Shown piece by piece: positions 53,101 through 64,000 of a stretch of DNA of 64,000 bases. The stretch is from Chelonoidis abingdonii (taxonomy: Eukaryota > Chordata > Testudines > Testudinidae). Position 1 is the stretch's first letter. Every line of letters starts with the position of its first letter. The notes under the pieces were generated by a model, which saw only the letters and a program-made list of their open reading frames with translations, had not been told where the DNA came from and searched no databases. The position numbers and the translations under genes were made by a program. The stretch spans positions 5,931,697 to 5,995,696 of the forward strand of contig NC_133782.1 of assembly GCF_003597395.2 (NCBI RefSeq). Reading direction: 5' to 3'.

Positions 53101-53342
53101 CGCCATTCTAGCTCCATTACTTTATTTGAAGGCTGCTCTAGCAAGGCCCCTTCTAGTATCGGGGATTGCAGCAGGAATAACCACCGGCCTGAAAACAAGC
53201 AGATCATCACATCGCTGGAAGCAGAAGCAAACAGGGTATACAAATGCAAGAGAAGAAGAATTCGTAATGGCCAGTTCATTAAAGCAGCTTCCAATATGTC
53301 AAGCCTAAAAATATACCTCTAAGGAAAATGACACCAACAGAC
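50171..53342. other. Intergenic, nothing assignable apart from an A run
   Basis: An A homopolymer of about 19 bases is at 51283-51301. No gene, RNA or bounded element was recognised. Open frames reach 136 codons at most and lack recognisable domains. Confidence 0.4.
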
Positions 53343-53355
53343 ACTAACAGACTTA

Positions 53356-53716
53356 TTTCAGAGTAGCAGCCATGTTAGTCTGTATCCGCAAAAAGAACAG
53401 CAGTACTTGTGGCACCTTAGAGACTAACACATTTATTTCAGCATGAGCTTTTGTGAGCTACAGCTCACTTCGGATGCACAGAATGGAACACACAGACAGG
53501 AGACATTTACAGATACAGAGAACATGAAAAGGTGGCAGTGTGCGTACCAAGAGGAAGAGTCTAATCAATTGAGATGAGCGATCATCAGCAGGAGAAAAAA
53601 AACTTTTGAAGTGATAATTAAGATGACCCATAGAAGGTGTGAGGAGAACTTAACATAGGGAAATATTTCTATTATTTATTATTATTATTATTTAATATTA
53701 TTTCCCTATGTTGTTG

Positions 53717-53757
<41 letters not shown>

Positions 53758-54032
53758 TCCCTATGTTAAGTTCTCCTCACACCTTCTAAGGGTCATCTTA
53801 ATTATCACTTCAAAAGTTTTTTTTCTCCTGCTGATGATCGCTCATCTCAGTTGATTAGACTCTTCCTCTTGGTACACACACTGCCACCTTTTCATGTTCT
53901 CTGTATGTATAAATATCTCCTGTCTGTGTGCTCCATTCTATGCACCCGAAGAAGTGAGCTGTAGCTCACGAAAGCTCATGCTGAAATAAATGTGTTAGTC
54001 TCTAAGGTGCCACAAGTACTGCTGTTCTTTTT
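53356..54032. mobile_element. Foldback retroelement (possibly Penelope-like) with 13-bp target duplication
   Basis: Two inverted arms (53390-53663 and 53756-54032, ~275 bp, above 90% identical by eye) flank a 92-bp ATT-rich spacer. The left arm has 34 extra bp at its outer end (53356-53389). ACTAACAGACTTA occurs exactly at 53343-53355 and 54033-54045. The arm sequence (CTTAGAGACTAACACATTTA, GAGCTACAGCTCACTTC) is a frequent turtle repeat that I associate with Penelope-like elements. The family name is inference; the structure is directly visible. Confidence 0.75.
53664..53755. repeat. (ATT)n microsatellite in the foldback spacer
   Basis: The spacer is nearly pure ATT/TTA triplets, interrupted once by TTTCCCTATGTTGTTGTTG, a partial third copy of the arm's inner end. 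Confidence 0.85.
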
Positions 54033-54045
54033 ACTAACAGACTTA

Positions 54046-55075
54046 GTCTGCCAAATGTAGCCGTAATGTTGCAAACCCTCAAAAACGGAATGTAAAACAT
54101 TATTGAATAGTATAGCCATTGACTCTTTCACTGCTGCGAGGACATGGGCTAACAACGTTTAATCATGTGAGTAGAGCGTTAACATGAGGAAGGAAGCCCT
54201 GCTGAGTATTTCCAGGACACTGGCAGCAAATGGCCATCCTAAAACCATTTGAAGAGAAGCATCTAGATAGAAGTGGACAGGATTTTGGAGAGGTTATGTT
54301 GCTACTACACCTTTGCAAGCTCCTCCAGTTCACACTGTTTAATTATGGAACTGGTGAGTCACAAGAACACTTTTCACAGTTTATGCGCATCAAAAGCAGG
54401 CTGCATAGCACTCATCATGGAAAACTTCCCAGGAAAAGGTATTAACAATTAACCACACCTCCTGGGACCTATGGATGAGACCTTAAAGTAAGGGCTACAT
54501 GTGCCTTTAGCAATAAACTGCACCCCCTCAGAAGCCGAGATAACCCTACAAAGAGATGAGATGTAAAAAATACCAAAACCCCTTAAAGAGATAAACCTGT
54601 TGTCTACACAGACTTGTGTTGTTCCTGCACCGAAACCTGTCTCATTCCTGCACTGAAATTGTCTTAAATGTGTTCTCCTTGACAGAAGAATATGGGACAG
54701 ATAATCAGAATAGTGCCCTGCAGAATATGCATGCAGAATTAATGGGATTGTGTGCTCTGTCATTGTAATATACAGCACAAAGCTTTTACCAGAGCCATTT
54801 TCACTGCCCCTTTCAGGGGGTCATGAGCGGCTCTGTGAGTCCCACGTGTATTTTTTGTTTGCAGTTCTAGTCTAGAAATCTAACTTTCAGGGCCAAATTT
54901 TCAACAGGTTTGTTTAAATTTCATCTGCAACAATTGCATGTGTATCTTTAGTGAGGGCAAGAGCCTGATTTGCATAGGCAAATGAGCACAGATATGCTTA
55001 AAGAAAATAAAGATCATTACATACCTAACTATTTGATTTCAATATACACAATGTTCCTTTCATTTTGGGGCTGCA
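54046..55075. other. Intergenic, nothing assignable
   Basis: No gene, RNA or bounded element was recognised. Confidence 0.4.
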
Positions 55076-55079
55076 GTTA

Positions 55080-55262
55080 AGAGAGACAGTGTGTTCTGGA
55101 ACTGGGAATCAGCAACCTGTGTTCTGGTCCTTACTCAGCCAGTGGCTCAGTGTGTAACTTCATCAGGCTACTTAATGAATCTGAGACATAATGGGAATAA
55201 TAATATGTAGCCAGCTTTGTAAAGTTCTTTGAGCTGTATGGATGAATACAAGTGCTATGTAT
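55080..55262 (+). mobile_element. MIR-like SINE
   Basis: GAGACAGTGTGTTCTGGAAC, TCCTTACTCAGCCAGTGGCT and TTTGTAAAGTTCTTTGAGCT, then ATGAATACAAGTGCTATGTA, follow a MIR/tRNA-SINE order in plus orientation. The copy is old. Confidence 0.6.
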
Positions 55263-58200
55263 CATCATGAGGCTGAGTAGTAACACTAGTTATAACTAAG
55301 GAAGCTTTATGTAAATTAGGTCTGAAGAGTTAGCTCATCATCTTACCAGCCATAACTCTGATCTGTCTATTCCCTTAGCCAGCCTTCATTTCAAAGTCAT
55401 TTGTAAAGGAAAATGCAGAGACAGGAATTGCTTGTCGCACATCTTTAATCCACAAAGCACTGCGTTCCTCTTGGCAAACTTGCAAATGGTCTTGCAGAGG
55501 CAGGATGCTCTCAGGACATCTCTTGTCTCAGCAAACCACTGACCATATTGACTAACACACCTGGCCCGATGGCAGGATCGGTGGTCACCAAATACAATTT
55601 TAACACCTTTGGATGAATAGAAAACATAGTGCATCAAATTAATCGCTAGTGTGACACCATTGGCTTTACTAGGGGTTACTCAGGGATGAATTTTGGCTCA
55701 TCCATTTCACTGACCTGTACTTCTAACAGATCAGTGTTGTAGTAATCTCCCTTTGAATGCCCTAAAAGTTTATTCTCTTTTTTAACCTGGTCGTTCCTTT
55801 AATGGGTCTTCAGTTAAGGTGGTTAGCAGATGTGTCCAGTCAGAGTCCTTTTAACTCACCACCCATGCATTCATAAAAAAAGCCTTGGCTTTTGCCAACT
55901 CACGTATGTGCACAGCTGCCAAATAAAATCTGATGCAGTTTCCTCATACTACTGCACATTTACTGTCGTATAAACAATCCAGCCGGATAGATGTCCCACA
56001 TGCTGTGAACAGCATCAAGGCAGTACTGTGTGCATATCTCCCATTCTCTCTCCAACCTGACCTACATCAGGAATCAAGAGGGGGCTCTATCCTCTTCTGA
56101 GGGTATGGTAAGAGTTATCTGAGCAGCTTGTGTTGGCATTAGCGGGCGTTATGCACACAGCTCCCTTTTGCTTCAAGAATGTTTCTAACTAAATGAATTT
56201 TTACATCTCTCTGTTCTCCTACTCTCCTCGAATTAAAAAGATTGCATTGGATATAGAAACATCTGCACTGGCTGCTTCTTGGATTGATACCGCATCCGAT
56301 TGTACCATGCAATTTTATTCTGTACGGCCTCTTTCATATCAAGTGTATCTCAAAAGGCTTTAGGGAGTTAAGGAATAAGCTAGCAATATAATAATAGCAA
56401 AGGACGCGAGAAATTAAGGAGACAACGTTAGATTTTCAGAGGAGATCTGAAAATAGGTGAAGAGTTGCTGTATTTTGCTATGGGAAGTCTGCTCTGAATG
56501 GCAGAAGCTGCAGAGGAGAAGGTACTTGGCACCAGCAGAGTTGTGAGTATCTGATCATCTAGCCAGTGCTAGATAAGCAAAGGGAGCAGGGAGGAGAGTA
56601 GGGAGAAAGACAGAGGCAAGCACCATTAGGTGGGGAGGCTAAAGGTTAGAAGGGCAATTTTAAATTGCATTTTGAAATGAGGGGGGAGCCAATCGAGTTG
56701 TTTCAAGACAGGAGTATTATGGTTATGTTTTTAGGGGGCTGTGGTAGAGATAGTCAATTGCAAAGCCATGGGGAAATCCGGGAGCTATCTGTCAAACTCA
56801 ACTCATCCATGATGCAGTTTTGACCACCTCACTTGCACTCTATCCACCATCCCCATTGTTTTCCCCAGGATTTAGTCTAATATCCCAACCCCCTGCCTTA
56901 AACAAATCAACCCGCTACTGAAAAAAAGAGTCTTTCTTTCCCCCACATGTGAATTTTCCCACTTTTCCCTCCCCACTCCCTGGAAAAAAAAATGCTGGCC
57001 TGAGGTTCAAGATGGGCAATATTCAGCCCTACGCCCATGTCTTTTTAAGGCCTGATATCACATGGCTTTCTGGGCTCTGGAGTTTTATACCACAGGGAAG
57101 AGAAGATTTCCAATGGACCACACAAAATTTCTGTCTAGGCCCCAAAGGGCCCAAGCGATTAAAAAATGTGACATTTTAATGTCTGAGAAAGCTATTTTCG
57201 GTCATTTTTAGAGATGTTCACATTCACCGGTTTTAATTTCTCCCTCCCTGTTGACTTTGACTTTGTAGGCAGAGGAGTATGAGAAAGATACTCAATGCAT
57301 TTATTAAAAACCCATTCCCTAACGAGATATCAAACACAGATTTCTATAAGCATGTGGTGCTGAGGGTATGCAGTGGCCTGGGGTGATATAAAGCTGTGTA
57401 TAAAGGTGAGCTCTGTAATGCAGCCATCACAAATGCATGCCTATAAAGCTTTTATGCCCCTCTGTGTCATCCTGTGTTCCCAGCTTTTGTCATCCTATGG
57501 GTCAGATTCTCTGCTGAGACACAAAGGGGCCAGAAAGGAACTGGATCCAGCCAGCTAAGAATTGCCCTAGCATGGGGAAGCTATTGGCCAGCACAGAGCT
57601 CATATAGTTACCTGTTGAGCCACCACCATCCTTGCAGCTCCAGCACAGTGGGCATATCATTGTTGAGAGGGGACATATCTGGAATATGCTATGCTCTGGT
57701 TATGCCCAGCTGGCATACGGGGACTGTTGCCAGCTGATGTAATATAGAGCAGACCCCAGGCTGCTCCACTTACATGGCGCTCCTGAATGCTGCAGATCTA
57801 GACTGAGAATCGGGGAGCTGGCTCCCTGACAGCCCCTACTCCCTGCTGTGCTGAATTTGGGCCTATCCATTTATCCATGTATTGATAATACACACAGATG
57901 TTGTACTACTCCCCCTATAGATTCTTTAACAGCAATGGCTGATTAAAGCAGGATCATCTAGGTCACGTAACCAGATGCTGGCATCTTTAGGGGGTTTTCC
58001 TAGCCCCCCCATAGCTGCGGATTTCACTCTCCAGATTTCAGGCAGCACTATCTCAACAGTGTTCTCATGGAATATTTTCCTCCCCCTCAAGCCCTTCATC
58101 CATTCCAGCATAAGCCGTCTCACCAGGGAGTCTAGCCATCCACCAGTGAAAGATGTTTAGCCAACATCCCTCCCTGTTTCTGAGCATTACAGGACTTGGT

Positions 58201-61200
58201 CAGAAGCACAGCTCAATTCCCTGCAGTGGCCTCATATCCCTCAGGGGCTGCACAGGTGAATTCTCTACCCAGATGCTGCTTTGCTCTTCAGATACACAGA
58301 GCTCTATTTTCACACAGTCAGAGAAAAGCTTTCCTCTCTGCAGTCCGCAGTCACAAAGGAAAGGATGGGCACTTGGGCAAGTGGAATTTAAACATGAAAA
58401 GCCCCCCCACACAGACACCACCACACCTAGTGTGTTGGAGCTTCAGGTCGGGGATCCACACCTCCCCACAGTCTATAAGAGCAGCTGATGTAAAACGCAG
58501 GCGCATCCGTTCCATGAATGTAGCCCTTGGCGTGGATGCTGATTGTTGATGCTACACAGCATCACCATGGCAACCAGCTTCCGCCTTTGCTGCTCTCTCT
58601 TCTCTATGAACCGCCCATGGGAAGCTGGATTGAAGTTGCATGGTCCCCTGGTTGTCTCAGGTGGGCTGCTGACATCTTGGCCCAAAAGACGTTTGCTTGC
58701 TGGGGGCTTTTGAGTGTTGTAAATTGCCAGCATTTCATGAGAGCAGCGCAGGCACCACTCACCCTTCATGTCTGCCCTTGGGGTGGTAATTTGGTGTCTA
58801 GAGCCAGAATTTTTTCCTCTTCCCTCTGGAAGGGGGACAGAGTAAACCCAGGCTTCTGCTGTGCTAGGATGATGATGATAATGACAAACAGTAGGTTAAA
58901 GAGTCAATGAGTCTCTGCTGGCAAAGCTGTTTCAGGGAAGTCAGGGATCTGTCTGCTACTGACTCTCTCCCATCAATGAATTCCTCTATTTTCTGTGCCT
59001 TGTGCTACAGGAGCGTGTCTCCTGTCTGCATACAGAGGAGCAGTCTATTAACGAGAGATCAGCACCAGTCCCACCAGTGCGCCTCCATCCTTAAAACTCC
59101 CAGCATGAACCTGATTATATACCCTACTGTCCTGAAGCTCATTCTGATTTTACAAACCTTTGCATTACTTTGCTGCCAAGGCCTACAGAATTTTGGGCCC
59201 TGAAGGATGGAAGAGGTTTAGAAAGATCTGCCAAAGCTCCCAAAGGCTTCGATTCTCTTTGGATGATACAGAACCAATTTACTCATTGTCTCTCTCCCTT
59301 TCCCAAGGGGATTGATTGAGTCAGTGTACAAATTGCATCATCTTCACTGCCTTTTAAACCACGTTCCTGCTGCTGGCGGTGAGGGTGCTGAATGCCCTGT
59401 CCTCCCTGGAAACATTTTTTGTTTAATGACACCAAATGCTAAGTCCTCGAAACACCACCTCTTCCCTCAGGTGTGATCTTTGTGCGTTAAATGATGAAAG
59501 GATTATTCAAGCCACCCAGCTTCCATCGAAAGAAGAGCAAATATTTCCCAGAAACACACTGGCTTCCTGGCGCATTCAACTTGTTATTAGAAAATGGAAG
59601 TTATTAAAATGAAAAGGTCATTACTTCTACATACGCACAGAGACAACCTCCCCGGCAGCCAACAAGAGAGCGGCATTCAGATCCAGGGTTTTTGAGACAT
59701 TTCATGATAAAGTTTAATTTTAGCTGGATCTGCCTGTAGATTACATCGTGCCATGAAAGCACAAGCATTGCCTGGAGACAGGAGATGAAATTCTTGCTGC
59801 GCCTTCCTCCTCTCCTCTGACTGAACCAGGGAAGACAGTTCCACAGGACCGAGAATATATGGAGCGATAGAGCATACTTCAAATCATCTGATGGGATTGT
59901 ACATCTACTTTATCCTAGATAATTAAACCTGCTTGCTGTGCACACACTGAATATCTCCTCTCACCTCAACCCTTCTCTCTGTCTCCTGTCCACCTGTCCT
60001 TTGCATCACTTCTCTACTTCCCTTAAGGGCCAGGTTATAGTCAGCCCCTGTCCTGCTGCACAAGGAGGAAGGGGACTCCCTGTCCTTGTGCTCCTGCACC
60101 CACTAGCCTCCCCCAAAAGGCCAGAGGAGGTAGGGCCATGTCCCTGCCCCTTCTCAGCATCATCAGCAGAGCTGGTGAGCTCTGAAAGTTAGCATGAGTT
60201 ACACAGTCCTATGGCATTGCATAACAGCTGCACTGCCTTGAGTTCTCCCTGGGGTGGGACTGCTCTACAGTGCCCTCTACAGGCCTTAATGGCATGAGAT
60301 GTGATGGTCCAAGCTCAGGAACTGGACTCTCAGCTCATGTTCCTGCTAGACTGATCTCTGGGGAAATTATATTTGCAGTGAGTGCTTCCCAAATTGATCT
60401 GTTTAGGAAGAGAAATGTTCCCCCTCTTTGCTTCTCAGCAATGGTGTTACTTTCATGCCTTCTTGGGCAGTGGGTTCTATGTCTCCACCAGCATAAATTT
60501 AGCACCCATAAACCTAGTGGAACAGTTTGGTGAAACAGAGAAGAATTTCCAGAAGGGCTGCTCCATGACATGAATGAAACCACATTGGGTTGTAAAGCTG
60601 CATGAGGCCTGCACCGAGCATTGAATATTGTCTTTGCTGGAGGAATCACACACTGTGCTTTATTCAAGAGTTTCCTCTTTCACAGAGCTGGCATTACCCC
60701 CGCTTGTGTCATGCGATCTTCGCTTTGTCGATGACCGGCCTGCATGCCTCTCAGAAGCAAGAAATGAGGGGTGGGTATTAGCTAATGGGGCACCGTAGTG
60801 CCCAGTGTATGTTCCAGGCATCACAGCAGTACCTCTGCACTGAACAGAGATGGTATGTGCTGAAGTGCGCAGGGGTTAAAGCAACCTTCATAACTGACAG
60901 TATAACTGTCGGCGAAGGAGAGCTGGCATTGCATATAGAGTCCAGCTGGCTGGGCTGCTGGCATTTTTTTAAGAACTTGTTTTCAAGTCAGAAGTTTATT
61001 TTTAAATTCCTGGCTCCAGTTGCTGGTATCAACAGCACGCAATGATTTCAGCCATTCAAAATATTCCTTAATTCTCCCCTCCTTTTCTCTGTTTGCCCCT
61101 CATTTCACAGCCCCCTCCCTCAATACCGAAATGCCTGTACACACTGAAATGCTTTGGCAGAGTTGTTGGACTAGCTTCTTAAAGGGCTTTATGAGCCCTC

Positions 61201-61340
61201 CACCTCTTTGGTAGGAATTGGACACTCTCATCCGTTTACCACACAACACTGTTTCCATTTGCTGGATTATTGATGAGCCATCATTATTCATTTAGCTCTA
61301 ATAAATGTATTATTTACTACTTGTTCAGTGCAGCACAAGA
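55263..61340. other. Intergenic, about 6 kb with nothing assignable
   Basis: I looked for EEF1A2 (expected neighbour by synteny) motifs such as GHVDSGKST and found none. Short ORFs on both strands lack recognisable domains. Confidence 0.4.
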
Positions 61341-61344
61341 CACA

Positions 61345-61425
61345 AAATAAAGGCAGTCCTTGCCCCAAAGAGCTTATAGTCTAAAAGACAGACCATTAGA
61401 CGGATATGCACTGGGAAATCAAAAA
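61345..61425. mobile_element. SINE/LINE-like fragment
   Basis: AGTCCTTGCCCCAAAGAGCT followed by TATAGTCTAAAAGACAGACC is a conserved fragment of an old amniote interspersed repeat. Class is uncertain. Confidence 0.4.
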
Positions 61426-63190
61426 ACAAGAATAACAGAGATCATCCTCATCATTATTATGATAATTATTTAATTATAAATTCACTTCATGTGGGCATAG
61501 TTGAAGGCACGCAGCTACTACAGTGAGGAGGATGGCATAGGGGCCTGGGTAGAATAGAGTAGAATGAAGAACTGAGCTTTTAGGAGAGAATTTTCATGAG
61601 GAGGATGTAGTGGGTTGGAGAACTGGTGTAGGGATTTGTTATATTCCGTAACCTGTACCTCAAACACACAGTGCATTTATCTACAACAAACAATAAATGC
61701 TGGTGTTTTAATGGTGTCCATTAAAGAATTCCTTCCGGAGCCTGTCTGTGTCTGGCTGGGTTTTCTACAACTGAGCTCAAGATTTCTTCCCTCCCAGTTC
61801 TTTTGCTACAGGTGATCAAAGATCCATGGAGATCTGCAGTAGGCAATAGGATTGAACCCTTCCATGCCGGAGTGTCAATGGCTGTGGTTAAGGAGCTTAG
61901 TAGATCTTCTACTCCAGTGGTTTTCAACTGTTTCCATCCTAGCACCTGTTTTTGCATATCAGTATCACTTTATATAGTTAGGATCCCTCTCCCACGTAGT
62001 AAGATGGGACTCCTTGGGCTGAGAGTCCTTGTTGTATTCAATGGCCTTTCAATGTTCTAGTAGAGAGGAGTTGCCTGCAAGGAAGGTTTGGAAGTTGTCT
62101 GGCTCCATGAGCTTCTAAGGGTAATTCATTGTGGTTGCTGTTTCTTGCCTGGAGACCAGGCGGGCACTGAGCTGAGCCTGGAGGGGTTGCTCAGTCCAGG
62201 ATAGGTTCTGGGTTGGTGTTGTGTGTGTATATATTCCTCATAAACACATCCTTTCCAGTAATGAGGCTCAGGGCTAGACCTGCTCTGTATGTGACCAACT
62301 TTATGTGTCAGTAGCCAAGCTGAATGTTGGGTTTAGGTATATAATGCAATTTCAATACATTTTCTACCCTTCGCCAGCAATATTTTACTGTTAATACCCT
62401 CAAAACCAGTCTCTACTTATAATTTATCTAGAGGGGCTATGGTAACAAGAAGGCAAAGGCCTTTTAGCATCATGAGTGACTATGCTACTCTTGAGCTGTC
62501 ATAATGAGCAAGACACGATATGCATAGGGTGAACCAGAATTTGCACTTTCTGTAAAGCTATGTGCCTGGGAGGCAAGCATTCACCATTTCATGATGAGGT
62601 ATCAATATAACCCAGATGGGAGGGGAAGATGCTCTAGAGAGCAGCTACTACACAACTTCTCATTCACCCTGCTCCCTGAGTTCTTGGGACTCCCTTTTTG
62701 CACAGACCAGCACCAGTGGAGGCATTGGGGCATCTGGGACCAGTGGGGAGATAGAAGAATAGCTACTGTCCCTACACATAGGCGTGAGGAGACTTGCTGG
62801 TGCCTATTGCTACCTTCCACATTGAGTTGCAAAAGATACCATGAGGCCCTGCATCTGGGCAGGTCCTGGCACTGCAGGCATATGTTAGTTTGCTGCATCT
62901 CAATCCTCCTCTATAGCACTCCAGACAGAGTATGTCAGTCCCAGACTTTCATTGACTGGAGACTGTAAGTTGTCTTGAATGATTCTGAACTGTGTAGTGA
63001 TGGTTTTGTGATACAGATAAGTGCCCACTAGAGAGTACATGGAAACTACCAAAGGAGTGTCACCTGAGATCCAAATACATTCTGAATGCAGGTATCTAGA
63101 TGGGAGAAACTAGAACATTCAACCTACCACTGAAAGTCATGGGATCTGTATTCCTGAACAGTTAAACATGTTTTTACAAAATCACTTTTC
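61426..63190. other. Intergenic, nothing assignable
   Basis: No gene, RNA or bounded element was recognised. Confidence 0.4.
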
Positions 63191-63193
63191 ACA

Positions 63194-64000
63194 GACTCAT
63201 AGAAATGAAGGGCTGGAAGGGACCTTGGGAGGTCATCTAGTCCAGCCCCTGAACTGAGGCAGAAACAAGTCAACTTACACCATCCTTGACAAGTCTTTGT
63301 CTGTTTTTAAAAACTTCCAATGACCGGGATTCCACAACCTGCTTTGGAAGCCTATTCCAGAGCTTAAGTGTCCCTATAGTCAGAAAGTTTTTTCTAAAAA
63401 CAAACCTAAATCTCCCTTGCTGCAGATTAAGCCGATTGCTTTTTGTTCTATCTTCAGTGGGCATGGAAAACAATTGATCATCATCCTCTTTATAATAGCC
63501 CTTATCATATTTAAAGACTGTTATCAGGTCCCCAATAAGTATTCTTTTCTCAAGACTAAACCGTTCTTTTAACATTTTCTCATAGGGCTAGTTTTCTAAA
63601 ACTTTCATTATTTTTGTTGGTCTCCTCTGGACTCTCTCCAGTTTGTCCATAACTTTTTTAAAGTACAGTGCCCAAAACTGGACACAGTACTCTCACTAAG
63701 ACCTCAGCAGTGCTGAGTAGAGCAGGACAATTACCTCCACTCTCTGATACTCAACATTTCTGTTAATACACCCCAGAATGATATTAGTCTTTTTTTTCAA
63801 CTGCCTCATATTGGTGGCTCGTATTCAATTTGTGATCCACTATAACCCACATATCCTATGCAGCAGTGCTTACTGCCTAGCCAGTTATCCCCCATATTGT
63901 AGCTGTGCATTTGATTTTTCCTTCCTAAGTGTAGTATTTTGCAATTGTCTTTATTGAATGGCTCTTGATCCAAAAGCTTTTACTCAAAAGCTGGGGGAAA
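63194..64000 (-). mobile_element. CR1 LINE, 3' portion, continuing past the window
   Basis: In minus orientation the element's 3' end is at about 63194 (ACTCATAGAAATGAAGGGCT, complement of the CR1 tail). The segment GGAAGGGACCTTGGGAGGTC, then ATCTAGTCCAGCCCCTG, is the usual CR1 3' end. Upstream, minus-strand codons 63575-63270 encode the C-terminal end of the CR1 ORF2 protein, with the recognisable RFRFVFRKNF and LWNRLPKQVVESRSLEVFK motifs. CR1 ORF2 encodes an endonuclease and reverse transcriptase; only the extreme C-terminus is intact here. The element runs off the right edge. Confidence 0.85.
63270..63575 (-). pseudogene. CR1 ORF2 C-terminal fragment
   Basis: This open stretch of about 101 codons, with GDLITVFKYDKGYYKED and WNRLPKQVVESRSLEVFK, matches the conserved C-terminal tail of CR1 reverse transcriptase proteins. 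No reverse transcriptase or endonuclease domain is present in the window, so it is a fragment of a 5'-truncated or window-truncated copy and not a functional gene. Confidence 0.8.

Noticed and set aside
53664..53755. CRISPR-like or short tandem array
   Set aside because: It is a simple ATT microsatellite in the spacer of a foldback transposon, without spacers.
44431..64000. EEF1A2 exons expected by synteny
   Set aside because: No GTPase motif such as GHVDSGKST or other EF-1 alpha segment was found in any frame.

Overview
The window is vertebrate nuclear DNA, almost certainly from a turtle. Genes are split by long introns. The intergenic DNA is full of CR1 LINE 3' ends, MIR-like SINEs, hAT-type MITEs, LTRs and foldback elements of the kinds common in chelonian genomes. 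No bacterial, phage or CRISPR features were seen. Two runs of N (25562-25586 and 48249-48776) show it is a draft assembly.

Two protein-coding genes are recognisable and both are spliced. The last four coding exons of PTK6 (Brk, a Src-related tyrosine kinase) lie on the + strand at 1479-5292. The SH3, SH2 and N-lobe exons, and any SRMS neighbour, would lie left of the window. PPDPF lies on the - strand. Its four coding exons between 36925 and 32481 join into a 114-residue protein, the same length as human PPDPF. A predicted non-coding first exon sits in a CpG-rich TATA promoter at about 44.1-44.3 kb. The two genes converge tail to tail, as PTK6 and PPDPF do in human 20q13.33. By that synteny EEF1A2 should lie to the right of base 64000; none of it was found here.

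Layout: 1-1478, nested LTRs in a PTK6 intron; 1479-5292, PTK6 3' exons; 5293-18000, intergenic DNA with a C/T-rich minisatellite, a G-rich repeat and a solo LTR; 18618-25561 and 25867-32680, two copies of one ~6.9-kb segment around a 25-N gap; 32481-44270, PPDPF; 44.4-64.0 kb, about 20 kb without a recognisable gene but with well-delimited transposons, ending in a CR1 LINE that runs off the edge.

The most consequential observation is the ~6.9-kb direct duplication. The copies differ mainly by dense single-base insertions and deletions, and copy 1 stops exactly at the gap. This looks like two unmerged, imperfectly polished contig ends or haplotigs, not a biological duplication. It creates a spurious frameshifted second copy of the last PPDPF exon and lengthens the PTK6-PPDPF interval by about 7 kb. 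I found no convincing previously undescribed biological system. The interest lies in the split genes, the assembly artefact and the transposon structures.
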